DNA of 47,750 nucleotides from Aequorivita sp. (GTDB lineage Bacteria > Bacteroidota > Bacteroidia > Flavobacteriales > Flavobacteriaceae). Under the pieces are notes generated by a model. The model did not search any database and was not told where the DNA came from. It saw only the letters and a list, made by a program, of their open reading frames with translations. Shown in pieces: positions 33,285-41,831 of the stretch. A program made the position numbers and the translations under genes. The DNA lies in contig JAUYGY010000030.1 of assembly GCA_030690315.1 (NCBI GenBank), positions 1 to 47,750 of the forward strand. Reading direction: 5' to 3'. Each line of letters starts with the position of its first letter. Within the stretch, counting starts at the first letter, position 1.

Positions 33285-33893
33285 TTGGGGTTTCTACTTG
33301 AAAAGTGTACACTACGCATATATAATCAAGATATTATTGATTCCTGCCAGCCTTTTGATTGTGACAATCAAGATTTAAATGATTTCTTTAAGAACAATGC
33401 CATTGATTATTCATCCGAACTTTTAGGGAAAAGCTATTGCTTTACCTTGGACGATAATCCCGAAATCATTGTTTGCGCATTTACCGTTTCCAATGACAGT
33501 ATTAAAACCCTTAATCTCCCAAATGCAAGAAAGAAAAAAGTCATCAAGGATATTCCAAGGCCAAAACAAATGCGAAGTTATCCCGCAGTTTTAATTGGTC
33601 GTTTGGGAGTTCATAAGGATTTTAGGAATCTTGAAGGGGAAGTATTGAGAATTGGTGATCAACTAATGAATTTTATCAAATCCTGGTTTGTGGACCGTGC
33701 CAACAAAACAGGGTGCCGGTTTATTGTAGTAGACGCCTATAATGCTTTTAAACCTTTGCGATATTACAATAGCAATGGATTTGTGGAGCTGTTCAGTTCG
33801 GAAGAACAAAAAAGGGAATTCACGGGACTAGCCGAGGATCAGGAACTGGAAACCCGGCTTCTCTTTTTTGACCTGATTGTACTTGCAGGATAA
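33285..33893 (+). CDS. GNAT acetyltransferase, toxin-like (202 aa)
   Basis: A GNAT-fold protein with the toxin-type start FDCDNQDLNDFFKNNAIDYS and GKSYCFTLDD, the central strand AVLIGRLGVHKDFRNLEGEV (the CoA-binding V-x-x-x-x-R-x-x-G/E region) and the late CRFIVVDAYNAFKPLRYYNS segment with the family 'A-x-x-P-x-x-F/Y-Y-x-x-x-G-F'. TacT/AtaT-type relatives acetylate aminoacyl-tRNA. The start must be TTG 33285, six bp after the antitoxin stop, because no ATG is available before the conserved part. At about 200 residues it is longer than AtaT and TacT (~160-175), so a different target is possible. Confidence 0.82.
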   Translation: MGFLLEKCTLRIYNQDIIDSCQPFDCDNQDLNDFFKNNAIDYSSELLGKSYCFTLDDNPEIIVCAFTVSNDSIKTLNLPNARKKKVIKDIPRPKQMRSYPAVLIGRLGVHKDFRNLEGEVLRIGDQLMNFIKSWFVDRANKTGCRFIVVDAYNAFKPLRYYNSNGFVELFSSEEQKREFTGLAEDQELETRLLFFDLIVLAG

Positions 33894-33955
33894 GCTTGTT
33901 TATTGCTAAATTTCGTATATTGAAAAAATCGCTTTAAATTAAACTTCTAAATTTA

Positions 33956-34103
33956 TACATTTCATTTCGCGTTCTGCGCAAATAAAAAAAACCTCCTCAA
34001 TGATCCTGACCGCATACCTCAATTAGGCCACCAATTTCAAAAAAGAAATTGGATAGATTGGATAACATCACTCATTGTGGGAGTCCCACCGCCACAATGT
34101 CCT
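33956..34103 (-). repeat. Degenerate copy 2 of the repeat flanking the GNAT pair
   Basis: Similar to 32875-33012 in the same orientation: TTCTGCGCAAA with A-run, ATTGGATAGATTGGATAACAT against ATTGGTTGGATTGGCTGGAAT, and CCACCGCCACAA against CCGCCACCGCACT. Read on the minus strand it gives GHCGGGTPTMSDV, then breaks by a frameshift. Confidence 0.5.
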
Positions 34104-34246
34104 GTCCACCACAAACGAACAAGTGTATATTGAATTAAAAATTAGTTATCGCAGTAAAAAAAATATAATCCTACCTTGCAACAGGATTTGATTTACTTCC
34201 ACTTCAAAGTAAAAAAAAGCTAATCAAAGAATTGAAATCTAGCAAA

Positions 34247-35257
34247 ATGACAAAACAGCTTCCTCTAAAACCCAGTGATGAACTCTCAGAGTTTTTGCTT
34301 TATACCGCGCCGGATGGAGCCATAAAGATTGAAATCTATTTCCGAAATGAAACTGTTTGGCTTACACAAGAAAAAATAGGCCAATTGTTTGATGTGCAAC
34401 GTCCCGCTATTACCAAACATTTAAAAAATATTTTTGAAAGCGGAGAACTGGAAGAAAATTCAGTTAGTTCCATTTTGGAACATACTGCCAGTGATGGCAA
34501 AAAATACAAAACCAAATTTTATAATCTCGATGCAATAATTTCCGTGGGCTATCGTGTGAACAGCTCCAAAGCCACGCAGTTTAGGATTTGGGCCACACAA
34601 ACGCTACGGGAATACATCATCAAAGGGTTTGCGATGGATGATGAACGCCTAAAAAATGGGCAATATTTTGGAAAGGATTATTTTAAGGAGTTACTGGAAA
34701 GAATCCGCTCCATCCGTACAAGCGAACGCAGGATTTACCAACAAATAACAGATATTTTTCAGGAATGTAGTATCGATTATGACACGAATTCAGAAGTGAA
34801 AAGGAAATTTTTTGCGACAGTCCAAAACAAGTTCCATTTTGCCATTACGGGAAAAACGGCTGCTGAAATTATATATTTAAAAGCTGATGGCAAAAAAGAA
34901 AATATGGGACTAACAAGCTGGAAGAATTCCCCCAAAGGAAGGATTTTAAAATCCGACACAATGATTGCCAAAAACTACTTGGAAGAAACGGAAATAAAAC
35001 AATTGGAAAGGACCGTTTCAGGCTATTTCGATTATATAGAAAACTTGATAGAACGAAGAACCACTTTCACGATGAACCAATTGGCCCAAAGCGTGAGCAA
35101 ATTCCTGTCATTCAATGAATATAAAGTTCTTGACAATGCGGGCAAAATCAGTAAAGAACTCGCAGACGCGAAAGCAGAAAAAGAATATGACGAGTTCAAT
35201 AAAACACAAAAAATAGATTCCGATTTTGATAAACAAATCAAGAAATTAAAAGGCTGA
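34247..35257 (+). CDS. RhuM family (virulence RhuM-like) protein (336 aa)
   Basis: The N-terminal part has the RhuM marks EIYFRNETVWLTQEKIGQLF, VQRPAITKHLKNIFESGEL and the Fic-like 'YNLDAIISVGYRVNSSKATQ' with FRIWATQTLREYIIKGFAMD. A helical middle and a Lys/Glu-rich coiled tail follow. ATG 34247 is preferred to the in-frame TTG 34232. RhuM was named from a Salmonella pathogenicity island; its family is widespread near toxin-antitoxin and defence genes, and its activity is unknown. It stands next to the GNAT pair, after the second flanking repeat. Confidence 0.88.
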   Translation: MTKQLPLKPSDELSEFLLYTAPDGAIKIEIYFRNETVWLTQEKIGQLFDVQRPAITKHLKNIFESGELEENSVSSILEHTASDGKKYKTKFYNLDAIISVGYRVNSSKATQFRIWATQTLREYIIKGFAMDDERLKNGQYFGKDYFKELLERIRSIRTSERRIYQQITDIFQECSIDYDTNSEVKRKFFATVQNKFHFAITGKTAAEIIYLKADGKKENMGLTSWKNSPKGRILKSDTMIAKNYLEETEIKQLERTVSGYFDYIENLIERRTTFTMNQLAQSVSKFLSFNEYKVLDNAGKISKELADAKAEKEYDEFNKTQKIDSDFDKQIKKLKG

Positions 35258-35305
35258 AGTCACAAAGGCCTCCTCTCAGCAAAATCTTACAAATTTGTCG
35301 CATGG

Positions 35306-36658
35306 CTAAACCATCTCCGCCGCCTCTTCGCCCGTGTTGATAGCGCCTTCCATAAACCCTTGCCAATCCGCCAAGTGTTCTCCGGCGAAGTGCGTATTCA
35401 GAAAAGATTCCTGTAAAATGGGCCGCACCCGGAACCATTGGTCTTTGCCGTACATAGCATAAGCTCCTTTGGAATAATTGTCCGTGCCCCAATAATAATT
35501 CACTTGATTGCTGAGCTTACTGCCAATATTTCCAAAATGGGGGTTTAACGTTTCAGCTATCATCTTGGCGTTCCAAGCGTCGCTTTGGTTGGCGATTACA
35601 GCAGCCTTTTCGCCTATGCTATATGAAATTAGCACGCCTTTATCTGACTTTTGATTTTTGGTGGCGTGGTAAAAGTAATGGGGGCTCTGGTCCGTAATCA
35701 TATCAAAACTTTCATCCTTCCAAAATCGATCGTTAAAGAGCATCGCGTGTTTATTGATGCGGGCGTATTGCAGTTCGTTGATAGCATTCACCTTTTCTGT
35801 GGGCAGGCCGGGCTGCCATTCTATTTTGTTCATCGCGAAAGTGGGGATGGTGCAAATAAGTTTATCGGCTTCAAAGAACTTTCCGTTGTCGCAATAAACC
35901 TTTACTTTTTCATCCTGCACAATTTTGCTCACTGTGTGTTTTAGGAGAATCTTATCCATTCCTATTTTTTCAGAAAGGCGTTCGGCAAGCATCCCATTTC
36001 CACCCTTTATTTTTAGGTCCATTTCGTTCTTTTCGCTGCTTTCTGCATATTCCGCCAAAGCCGCAAAGGAAGAAACCTGCCGGATGCTTTCCCCAAAATC
36101 GGTACTGTCCAAAAGTTCGCGGATGTCCAGATCGCGGCCATCACAACCATTTTGAACCAGATAACGCCACCAGTCCATTTTATCCATGATTAGCTTGTCG
36201 TTTTGGGAAAGGTTGCCGTAATCCTTCAGTATTTTGGTCATGGTGTTGTTCCAATTGTCACTATAATCCCATTTCCCTGCCGGGGAATATTCGCCTTTGT
36301 AAATCATATGGGTGTCAAACTGGTTGTTTTGAAGCTCTAAGTTCAATTCGCCGCAGAGTTCGTGCATGCGTGTATGCGAATTGCCTACCCATTCGCCGCC
36401 GAGTTCTACAACCAAATCGGTATCCATTTTATGTGAAAAAACGCGGCCTCCAATGCGGGGGCGACTTTCCAGTACAATACAGTCTATGTTTCGTTGTTTC
36501 AGTTTATAGGCTGCGGCAAGGCCCGCAAAGCCAGCTCCTATGATGATTACTGATTTTGCCTTAGGAGTAAAAATGTTTCCAAAGGAAGGGGTTGGCAAGA
36601 AAAGAGTGCCGGCGGTAGCCACAGATACCTGCTTGATGAATTTTCTACGGGTTGTCAT
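35306..36658 (-). CDS. Flavin monoamine oxidase family protein, Tat-exported (450 aa)
   Basis: The start MTTRRKFIKQVSVATAGTLF is a twin-arginine signal (R4-R5-x-F-x-K), so the folded flavoprotein is exported. The FAD dinucleotide-binding motif is VIIIGAGFAGLAAAY, followed by VLESRPRIGGRVFS and VVELGGEWVGNSHTR. The C-terminal flavin motif is HFAGEHLADWQGFMEGAI. Family members oxidise amines or amino acids (or protoporphyrinogen, phytoene in related groups); the substrate cannot be told. Length is normal. Convergent with the RhuM gene. Confidence 0.9.
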   Translation of the reverse strand: MTTRRKFIKQVSVATAGTLFLPTPSFGNIFTPKAKSVIIIGAGFAGLAAAYKLKQRNIDCIVLESRPRIGGRVFSHKMDTDLVVELGGEWVGNSHTRMHELCGELNLELQNNQFDTHMIYKGEYSPAGKWDYSDNWNNTMTKILKDYGNLSQNDKLIMDKMDWWRYLVQNGCDGRDLDIRELLDSTDFGESIRQVSSFAALAEYAESSEKNEMDLKIKGGNGMLAERLSEKIGMDKILLKHTVSKIVQDEKVKVYCDNGKFFEADKLICTIPTFAMNKIEWQPGLPTEKVNAINELQYARINKHAMLFNDRFWKDESFDMITDQSPHYFYHATKNQKSDKGVLISYSIGEKAAVIANQSDAWNAKMIAETLNPHFGNIGSKLSNQVNYYWGTDNYSKGAYAMYGKDQWFRVRPILQESFLNTHFAGEHLADWQGFMEGAINTGEEAAEMV

Positions 36659-36766
36659 AACGGTTGGTTATTTAGTTGATTACTATATATTTTGAAAAAT
36701 AAACGTCTTTTCAAAAAAGTATTTTCACACCCGTTATGCCCTATCACATACTTTAATTCTATAATA

Positions 36767-38506
36767 TTACCAGCTTCCGCCACCGCCGCCACCGAAACCA
36801 CCGCCTGACGAACCGCCGCCGGAGCTACTGCTACTGGATGGCGAACTGACCATTGTGGACTGTGCCGAAGCAATAGATCCAGAAAACGAATTGGCGAAAT
36901 TGTGCATCGTGAATGCCCCTGCTGAAGATGTGTACCAGCTTGGAGGTTGCAAGTGCAGGGCTTCAAACTTTTTCGCCCATTGATCAAAAAGACCAAACGC
37001 CAGTGCATAGGCCATCGTGGTTTCAAAATAGTTAGGGCTATCCTGCAACAGCATTTTCAGCTTATTTTCCTCTGCTACTTTTATAAAGTTTTTAAAACCT
37101 TTCAATTCAGAAAAAGCCTCGTTGCCCATTGCGTTTTTCTTTACCATATGAACAGTCATAAACAACAGGAAAATTCCTATTGGAATTACCGCCAAAGCAG
37201 CCCAAAGTCCCCAAGTGAAAAGGAAGACTGCAAACAACAAAATTCCGAGAAGCAACACCCCTACAATGGTTTTCGTCTGCATTTTTTTTGCCTGGGCGTC
37301 GTAGTAAATCTGGGCTTTTTTCTTCAACATTGTTTGTGCGCTTGCCATTTTTGTGTAAAAAGTATTTCTCAAACTACTTATCAATACGTCTTTTTCGCCA
37401 GTGCCGTAATAATTTCCGAAAAGGCCGTTGAAAATTTCTTCTTCATAATCGGGAGAATCCACGGGTAGTGGGCGCAGTCTGGAAATTTTAGTGTCAGCAC
37501 TTCCCAGCCAACCCTCTTTTGGTAACTGCTCCATTTTGATAATGCCGCGCGAGCCCCAATAAGGTATTAATGAAATAAGGTCTTTGGTGTCGCCTGAATC
37601 GTCAGCTAAAAATCCCGCCATTGCTGGATCCATGCCGTTTGGCGGAAAATAGCTGGTGGTTGCCACTACTTTATCGTCTTTGCCGTATTTGTTCCAAACC
37701 CAATAAAACGCCAAAAGCATCAAGGCAAGGAAAAGCGTCCACCCATATTCGCTCCAAAAGGGCCACAATGGTTTTATTTCCTTAATGGAACCCACGGGAA
37801 GATTAAGCAACACCGTAACACTTTGTCCAGGAACGGAGAAGAAGTTTGGAACGCTGTTCGCCGTAAAAACCCCATCATTTAAATTTACTTCAAAATCATC
37901 GCTCGCACTGGTTGTACCGGTATCGCCCGAATAAACTGAAATATCTTCTAAATTTGCTTCAATAGTATTGGGAAGATGGATGTTGAAATTTATCTGATTG
38001 AAAGCTGCGTACCATTCGCCGGGTTTAATATTCCAGTAAAATAGAATCTGTGAATCCTCAAACAGAAAAGCGTTGTAAACCCTGTATTTTATTTGATATT
38101 GCTGGGGTCCTATAATCGTTTTATCCTTATCGCCTATTTTTATTTGGAGGTTGTCGCTCAGCTTTTGTACAAAATCTGGATCTGACTCAAATTTGTGATC
38201 TGGCACCTCAACATTTCTGACCTTTATCCTGCGTTTTTCCTGTTGTCCTTCGGCGGTAAGCAAATCATAATTCACTTGGATATTCCTGTAAATTCCGTGT
38301 TTGTATTCCGTGAAGATTAGGTCGTAATTTTCAACCACATCAAAATACCCGTCTTCATTAATGTAAATATCCACTTGGCAATTTTTTACCTCAAAACCTT
38401 GAGCAAAACCATTTAGAAAAAACAGGAATCCAAAAAGGAGGAGGAACAGTTTTTTACTGAACTGAGGATGGGAATTAACTGTGTTTATGAAGATGTTGAC
38501 ACTCAT
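36767..38506 (-). CDS. DUF2207 membrane protein with Gly/Ser-rich tail (579 aa)
   Basis: A signal peptide (about 18-35, LFLLLFGFLFFLNGFAQ) is followed by a DUF2207 ectodomain (QVDIYINEDGYFDVVENYDL ... KHGIYRNIQVNYDL, about 40-230), a TM segment near 250-268, a cytoplasmic part, two more TM segments (about 417-455), and a low-complexity tail SSPSSSSSSGGGSSGGGFGG followed by Gly and SW. This is the standard form of the 'DUF2207 / YciQ-like' protein that is normally paired with LemA. The lemA gene lies just upstream on the same strand, separated by a repeat spacer. Function is unknown; an envelope role is likely. Confidence 0.88.
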   Translation of the reverse strand: MSVNIFINTVNSHPQFSKKLFLLLFGFLFFLNGFAQGFEVKNCQVDIYINEDGYFDVVENYDLIFTEYKHGIYRNIQVNYDLLTAEGQQEKRRIKVRNVEVPDHKFESDPDFVQKLSDNLQIKIGDKDKTIIGPQQYQIKYRVYNAFLFEDSQILFYWNIKPGEWYAAFNQINFNIHLPNTIEANLEDISVYSGDTGTTSASDDFEVNLNDGVFTANSVPNFFSVPGQSVTVLLNLPVGSIKEIKPLWPFWSEYGWTLFLALMLLAFYWVWNKYGKDDKVVATTSYFPPNGMDPAMAGFLADDSGDTKDLISLIPYWGSRGIIKMEQLPKEGWLGSADTKISRLRPLPVDSPDYEEEIFNGLFGNYYGTGEKDVLISSLRNTFYTKMASAQTMLKKKAQIYYDAQAKKMQTKTIVGVLLLGILLFAVFLFTWGLWAALAVIPIGIFLLFMTVHMVKKNAMGNEAFSELKGFKNFIKVAEENKLKMLLQDSPNYFETTMAYALAFGLFDQWAKKFEALHLQPPSWYTSSAGAFTMHNFANSFSGSIASAQSTMVSSPSSSSSSGGGSSGGGFGGGGGGSW

Positions 38507-38524
38507 TTCAGATTTGGTTTGGAT

Positions 38525-38700
38525 TGTGGAAATGTTTAATTGTGGAATTGTTTAATTGTTGAATTGGTTAAGTGTATAATATTCATACTCACATATTCAC
38601 AAACTCACATATTCACTATTCACTTTTCACTTTTCACTACTCACTACTCACTACTCACTATTCACTATTCACTATTCACTACTCACTTTTCACTTTTCAC
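38525..38700. repeat. Heptamer spacer between lemA and the DUF2207 gene
   Basis: Dominated by TTCACTA/CTCACTA units of exactly 7 bp (about 38608-38700), preceded by TTGTGGAATTGTTTAATTGT-type runs. It lies inside the lemA-DUF2207 operon, so it is transcribed if the two genes are co-transcribed. Confidence 0.85.
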
Positions 38701-39261
38701 TCAATTAAAACTAACCTTCACATTTTCCCGTTCGGTTTCATCGGCTTCAAAATAATCGAAATGCTGGTAACTGAACATTCCCGCAAACAACACACCCGGC
38801 ATACTTTCGCCGTAGGTATTGTTTTCACGCACCGTACCGTTGTAATAGCGGCGACTTCTTTCTAGGTTTTCCTCTATTTCGTTCAGCTTTTGCTGTAGTT
38901 CCAAAAAGCTGGCATTCGCCTTTAAATCTGGATAGGCTTCTCCCAAAGCGAAAATACTTCGCAGGGTTTGTTGCAAGTGGTTTTCAGCTTTTATTTGCCC
39001 ATTAATATCATCGGAAGGCACGGCCATAGCGGCATTACGTGCGTTTATAACGCTTTCTAAAGTTGTCTTTTCGTGGGCAGCATATCCTTTTACGGTTTCC
39101 ACAAGGTTTGGAATTAAATCGTAACGGCGCTTTAAGGCAACGTCAATATTGCTCCAAGCATCCTTCACCACATTTTTGTTTTTCACAAAGCGGTTAAAGA
39201 TCATCACTAGAAAAAGGGCAATTACAACGAGAATACCGAGAAGAATAAGGATTGTTGTCAT
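38701..39261 (-). CDS. lemA: LemA family protein (186 aa)
   Basis: An N-terminal TM segment (ILILLGILVVIALFLVMIF, about 4-22) with the rest an antiparallel helical bundle. LemA marks are VVKDAWSNIDVALKRRYDLI, PNLVETVKGYAAHEK and LQQKLNEIEENLERSRRYYN, ending FSYQHFDYFEADE. Normal length. LemA is an inner-membrane protein of uncertain role that is often beside a DUF2207/YgcG-type gene, as here. The stop codon abuts the heptamer spacer. Confidence 0.93.
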   Translation of the reverse strand: MTTILILLGILVVIALFLVMIFNRFVKNKNVVKDAWSNIDVALKRRYDLIPNLVETVKGYAAHEKTTLESVINARNAAMAVPSDDINGQIKAENHLQQTLRSIFALGEAYPDLKANASFLELQQKLNEIEENLERSRRYYNGTVRENNTYGESMPGVLFAGMFSYQHFDYFEADETERENVKVSFN

Positions 39262-39425
39262 TTGGTTAATTGGTTAATTGTTAATTGTTAATTGTTTAAT
39301 CGGTTAACTGTTTAATCGTTAATCAGCAATCGTTAATCGTTAATCGTTAATCGTTAATCGTTAATCAGCAATCGTTAATCGTTAATCGTTAATCGTAAAT
39401 CGTAAATCGTAAATCGTAAATCTAA
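39262..39425. repeat. Heptamer spacer upstream of lemA
   Basis: Long runs of CGTTAAT (about 39316-39395) and CGTAAAT (about 39395-39422), both with period 7, broken by CAGCAAT interruptions, and preceded by GGTTAATTGGTTAATTG runs. The most regular array of the window. It lies in the lemA 5' region. Confidence 0.9.
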
Positions 39426-39537
39426 TTATTTCATACTGAATTACTAAGATACATTTTTATTCGTTTTATCAATAAGGCGGACAAATAAAATGTATTCCCC
39501 GCTGCAAATATTTCTTCACAGGCTTTTCCGCTTTAGG

Positions 39538-39569
39538 TTGGATTTTAGGATTGGGGTTTAGTACTTTTG
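39538..39569 (+). promoter_or_regulatory. Promoter of the alkB-like gene
   Basis: TTG (39538-39540), a 21-bp gap, then TACTTTTG (39562-39569), 22 bp before the ATG at 39592. It fits the Bacteroidota consensus. Confidence 0.7.
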
Positions 39570-39591
39570 AAGAAATTCTTCCACAAACCTA

Positions 39592-40212
39592 ATGGCGCAA
39601 ACAGATTTATTCCATTTTGAAACAGATAATGACCGAAACCTATTGCCCAAAGACGGGACGGTGAATTACTTCGGAAAAGTGTTTTCTGAAGAAGAGGCCA
39701 ACTTTTATTATGAAATATTACTAAATACAATAGCCTGGAAAAACGATGAGGCAATGATCTTTGGCAAAAAGATTATTACCAAACGGAAAGTGGCGTGGTA
39801 CGGTGATCGCGAGTTTGAATACACCTATTCCAAAATCACCAAAAAGGCACATTTGTGGACTCCAGAATTACTGCAACTCAAAAAACATATTGAGAAAAAA
39901 AGCGGTGAAACCTTCAACAGTTGTCTGCTCAATCTTTATCACACAGGTGAAGAAGGAATGGCATGGCACAGCGATGCCGAAAAGGATCTAAAAAAAAACG
40001 GCGCCATAGCCTCGGTAAGTTTTGGGGCGGAACGCAAGTTTGCTTTTAAGCATAAAGAAACAAAGGAAACCGTTTCCCTAAACCTGAAACACGGAAGCCT
40101 TTTGATAATGAAAGGCACAACACAAAGCCATTGACTGCACCGATTGCCGCCAACCAAGAAAATACATTCGCCTAGGATTAATTTGACTTTTAGAAGCATT
40201 GTTAGGGATTAG
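39592..40212 (+). pseudogene. alkB: AlkB-type 2-oxoglutarate dioxygenase, interrupted by a stop codon
   Basis: Codons 1-180 read as an AlkB-like DNA repair dioxygenase, with the iron ligands in WHSDAEKD (H and D) and the third ligand His in TTQSH. The next codon is TGA (40132-40134) where the family has Trp. The same frame then continues LHRLPPTKKIHSPRINLTFR to a stop at 40210-40212. That tail carries the R-x-N-x-T-x-R motif whose arginines bind 2-oxoglutarate, so the 180-residue product should be inactive. One G-to-A change explains it. The intact promoter and otherwise clean frame suggest a recent break, a sequencing error, or read-through. Confidence 0.85.
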
Positions 40213-40400
40213 CGAAAAGCGAAGAGCGAAGAGTGAAAAGCGAAGAGCGAAGAGGTACGGGCTATTAGGTCTCGACACTTCGGCAGGCTCAGTGCAACGC
40301 TGCGCTCGACCAGACATTCATTGTGCATTGTTATGTATGATTTATAAGATGCGATTTACGATGTACGATTAAACGCATTCACGAATTCACCTATTCACAT
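40213..40400. repeat. Repeat spacer downstream of the alkB-like gene
   Basis: GCGAAGA/GCGAAAA units (period 7, about 40211-40252) are followed by CGACACTTCGGCAGGCTCAG, GCTGCGCTCGACC and CGATTTACGATGTACGATTA-type 7-bp units. The middle part recalls a sequence common in flavobacterial spacers. No gene. Confidence 0.75.
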
Positions 40401-40450
40401 ATACAATGCTCATTGTTAATAATTTATGTACTGAGTGTAGAAAATTAATT

Positions 40451-40458
40451 TATATTTG
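40451..40458 (+). promoter_or_regulatory. -7 box TATATTTG upstream of the DUF4242 gene
   Basis: A consensus TATATTTG, 65 bp before the preferred ATG at 40523. No TTG at the right distance was found, so the -33 part is weak. Confidence 0.5.
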
Positions 40459-40522
40459 AGAGGACTTTTAAAACATGGTAAAATTTGAAAGTTTTACCAG
40501 TAGCAACTTAAAATTTAAAAAT

Positions 40523-40795
40523 ATGCCAAAATATGTAATTGAAAGAGAAATTCCTGGAGCAGGAAAATTGACTGCCGAACAACTGAAGGGTATTTCACAA
40601 ACTTCCTGTGGGGTTCTAAGCAATATGGGCCCTCAAATTCAGTGGCTTCAAAGCTATGTTACTGGTAATAAAATATACTGTGTTTATATAGCCCCGAATG
40701 AAGAAATGGTACGGGAACACGCAAAGCAGGGAGGATTTCCTGCAAATTCTGTGAGTGAAGTAACCACAATTATTGACCCTATAACTGCGGAATAA
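40523..40795 (+). CDS. DUF4242 family protein (90 aa)
   Basis: ATG 40523 is chosen because the family starts as here, MPKYVIEREIPGAGKLTAEQ; an upstream ATG (40475) would add 16 residues without similarity. It continues LKGISQTSCGVLSNMGPQIQ and KIYCVYIAPNEEMVREHAKQ to GGFPANSVSEVTTIIDP. This is DUF4242, small ferredoxin-like-fold proteins; some (SCO4226 type) bind nickel. No other gene is nearby to hint at a role. Confidence 0.88.
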   Translation: MPKYVIEREIPGAGKLTAEQLKGISQTSCGVLSNMGPQIQWLQSYVTGNKIYCVYIAPNEEMVREHAKQGGFPANSVSEVTTIIDPITAE

Positions 40796-40819
40796 TTGTA
40801 TTTCAAGGGATTTGGGATT

Positions 40820-40915
40820 TACTGGGTATGAGGTACGATTTACGATTTACGATATACGATTTACGATGTACGATTTACCATTAAACGCATTCACAAATTA
40901 AACAGTTAAACAAAA
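40820..40915. repeat. Heptamer array ATTTACG
   Basis: Six to seven units of ATTTACG/ATATACG/ATGTACG (period 7, about 40830-40880) in front of the AraC gene. The same unit occurs near 40345-40370. Confidence 0.85.
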
Positions 40916-40943
40916 CATATTTTATCTTTAATCCCTATTTATA

Positions 40944-41771
40944 TTGGAAGTTAACATATACATCCCGCACCCTGCCTTGCAGGAATATGTTTTGAACATA
41001 GCTACCGTGAATGTTGTGGTTCCGGAAGGAATTCAGGATGTGGTAACCCCTTACCCGCCCACTCCATTTCAGTCGCTAATGTTTTACTGCAACAATGCAA
41101 TTTCGATGGGACGAATAGAGGATGAAAATTTCTCCAAACAGCCGCTTACGGTTTTGATAGGTCCCCAATATTCTCGTGTAAATATAAAAGTCCACCGGCA
41201 GTTAAGCGCCATCCGGGTTGATTTTCTGCCCGGGGGAATGTACCGTATGTTGGGCATACCTATGCTTGAACTTTTTGATAGAGGGTTTGACGCGTACGAT
41301 TTCTTTGGTGCTGAAATGAAGCGCATCAACGAACAATTGCAGCACATATCCAATTTAGAAGAGGGAAAAAACATAGTAGAAAAATTCCTTTTAAATCAGA
41401 TAAAAAACCTCAAGGAAATAACACCCTTTGATTTTGCGTTGCGCATACTGATGAACAATAGTGGCAATATGCCAATTGAGAAGATAGCTTCGCTTTCGTG
41501 TCTGAGCCTAAAACAATTTGAAAGGAAATGCAAAGAAAGAATAGGGATGAATCCAAAAATGTATGCCCGTATTCTAAAGTTTTCAAAAGCATACAGAATG
41601 CACGAATCTGCGCCACAACTTCGATGGACGGAAATAGCTTATGAAGCGGAATATTACGATCAGATGCACATGATTAAAGATTTCAAAACTTTTGCTGGGG
41701 TAAATCCTTCAGTTATTGAACGGCAACTCCTTTCCACCCCCTTGCGAATGCAAAAAGACCTCCGCCTTTAA
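40944..41771 (+). CDS. AraC-family transcription regulator (275 aa)
   Basis: The start is TTG 40944 (no suitable ATG). Residues about 1-150 form a DUF6597-like ligand/sensor domain (VVPEGIQDVVTPYPPTPFQS, FLPGGMYRMLGIPMLELFDR). Residues about 165-260 are an AraC HTH (MPIEKIASLSCLSLKQFERK, RIGMNPKMYARILKFSKAYR, ending EAEYYDQMHMIKDFKTFAGV). It is 60 bp upstream of a secreted HExxH protein on the same strand and may control it. Confidence 0.87.
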   Translation: MEVNIYIPHPALQEYVLNIATVNVVVPEGIQDVVTPYPPTPFQSLMFYCNNAISMGRIEDENFSKQPLTVLIGPQYSRVNIKVHRQLSAIRVDFLPGGMYRMLGIPMLELFDRGFDAYDFFGAEMKRINEQLQHISNLEEGKNIVEKFLLNQIKNLKEITPFDFALRILMNNSGNMPIEKIASLSCLSLKQFERKCKERIGMNPKMYARILKFSKAYRMHESAPQLRWTEIAYEAEYYDQMHMIKDFKTFAGVNPSVIERQLLSTPLRMQKDLRL

Positions 41772-41831
41772 GGTGTCGATTTTTTACTATGCAGACAGTA
41801 TGTGCCCAACATACCTTTGTTAAAAAAAATC

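Noticed and set aside
38572..38865. ORFs rich in His/Tyr/Ser across the TTCACTA array
   Set aside because: Repeat translations overlapping lemA on the other strand.
39262..39425. Possible CRISPR array from the regular CGTTAAT units
   Set aside because: The repeat is 7 bp with no spacers of constant length and no cas genes in the window.
40475..40522. Upstream ATG for the DUF4242 gene
   Set aside because: It would add 16 residues with no family similarity; the family begins MPKYVIERE as at 40523.
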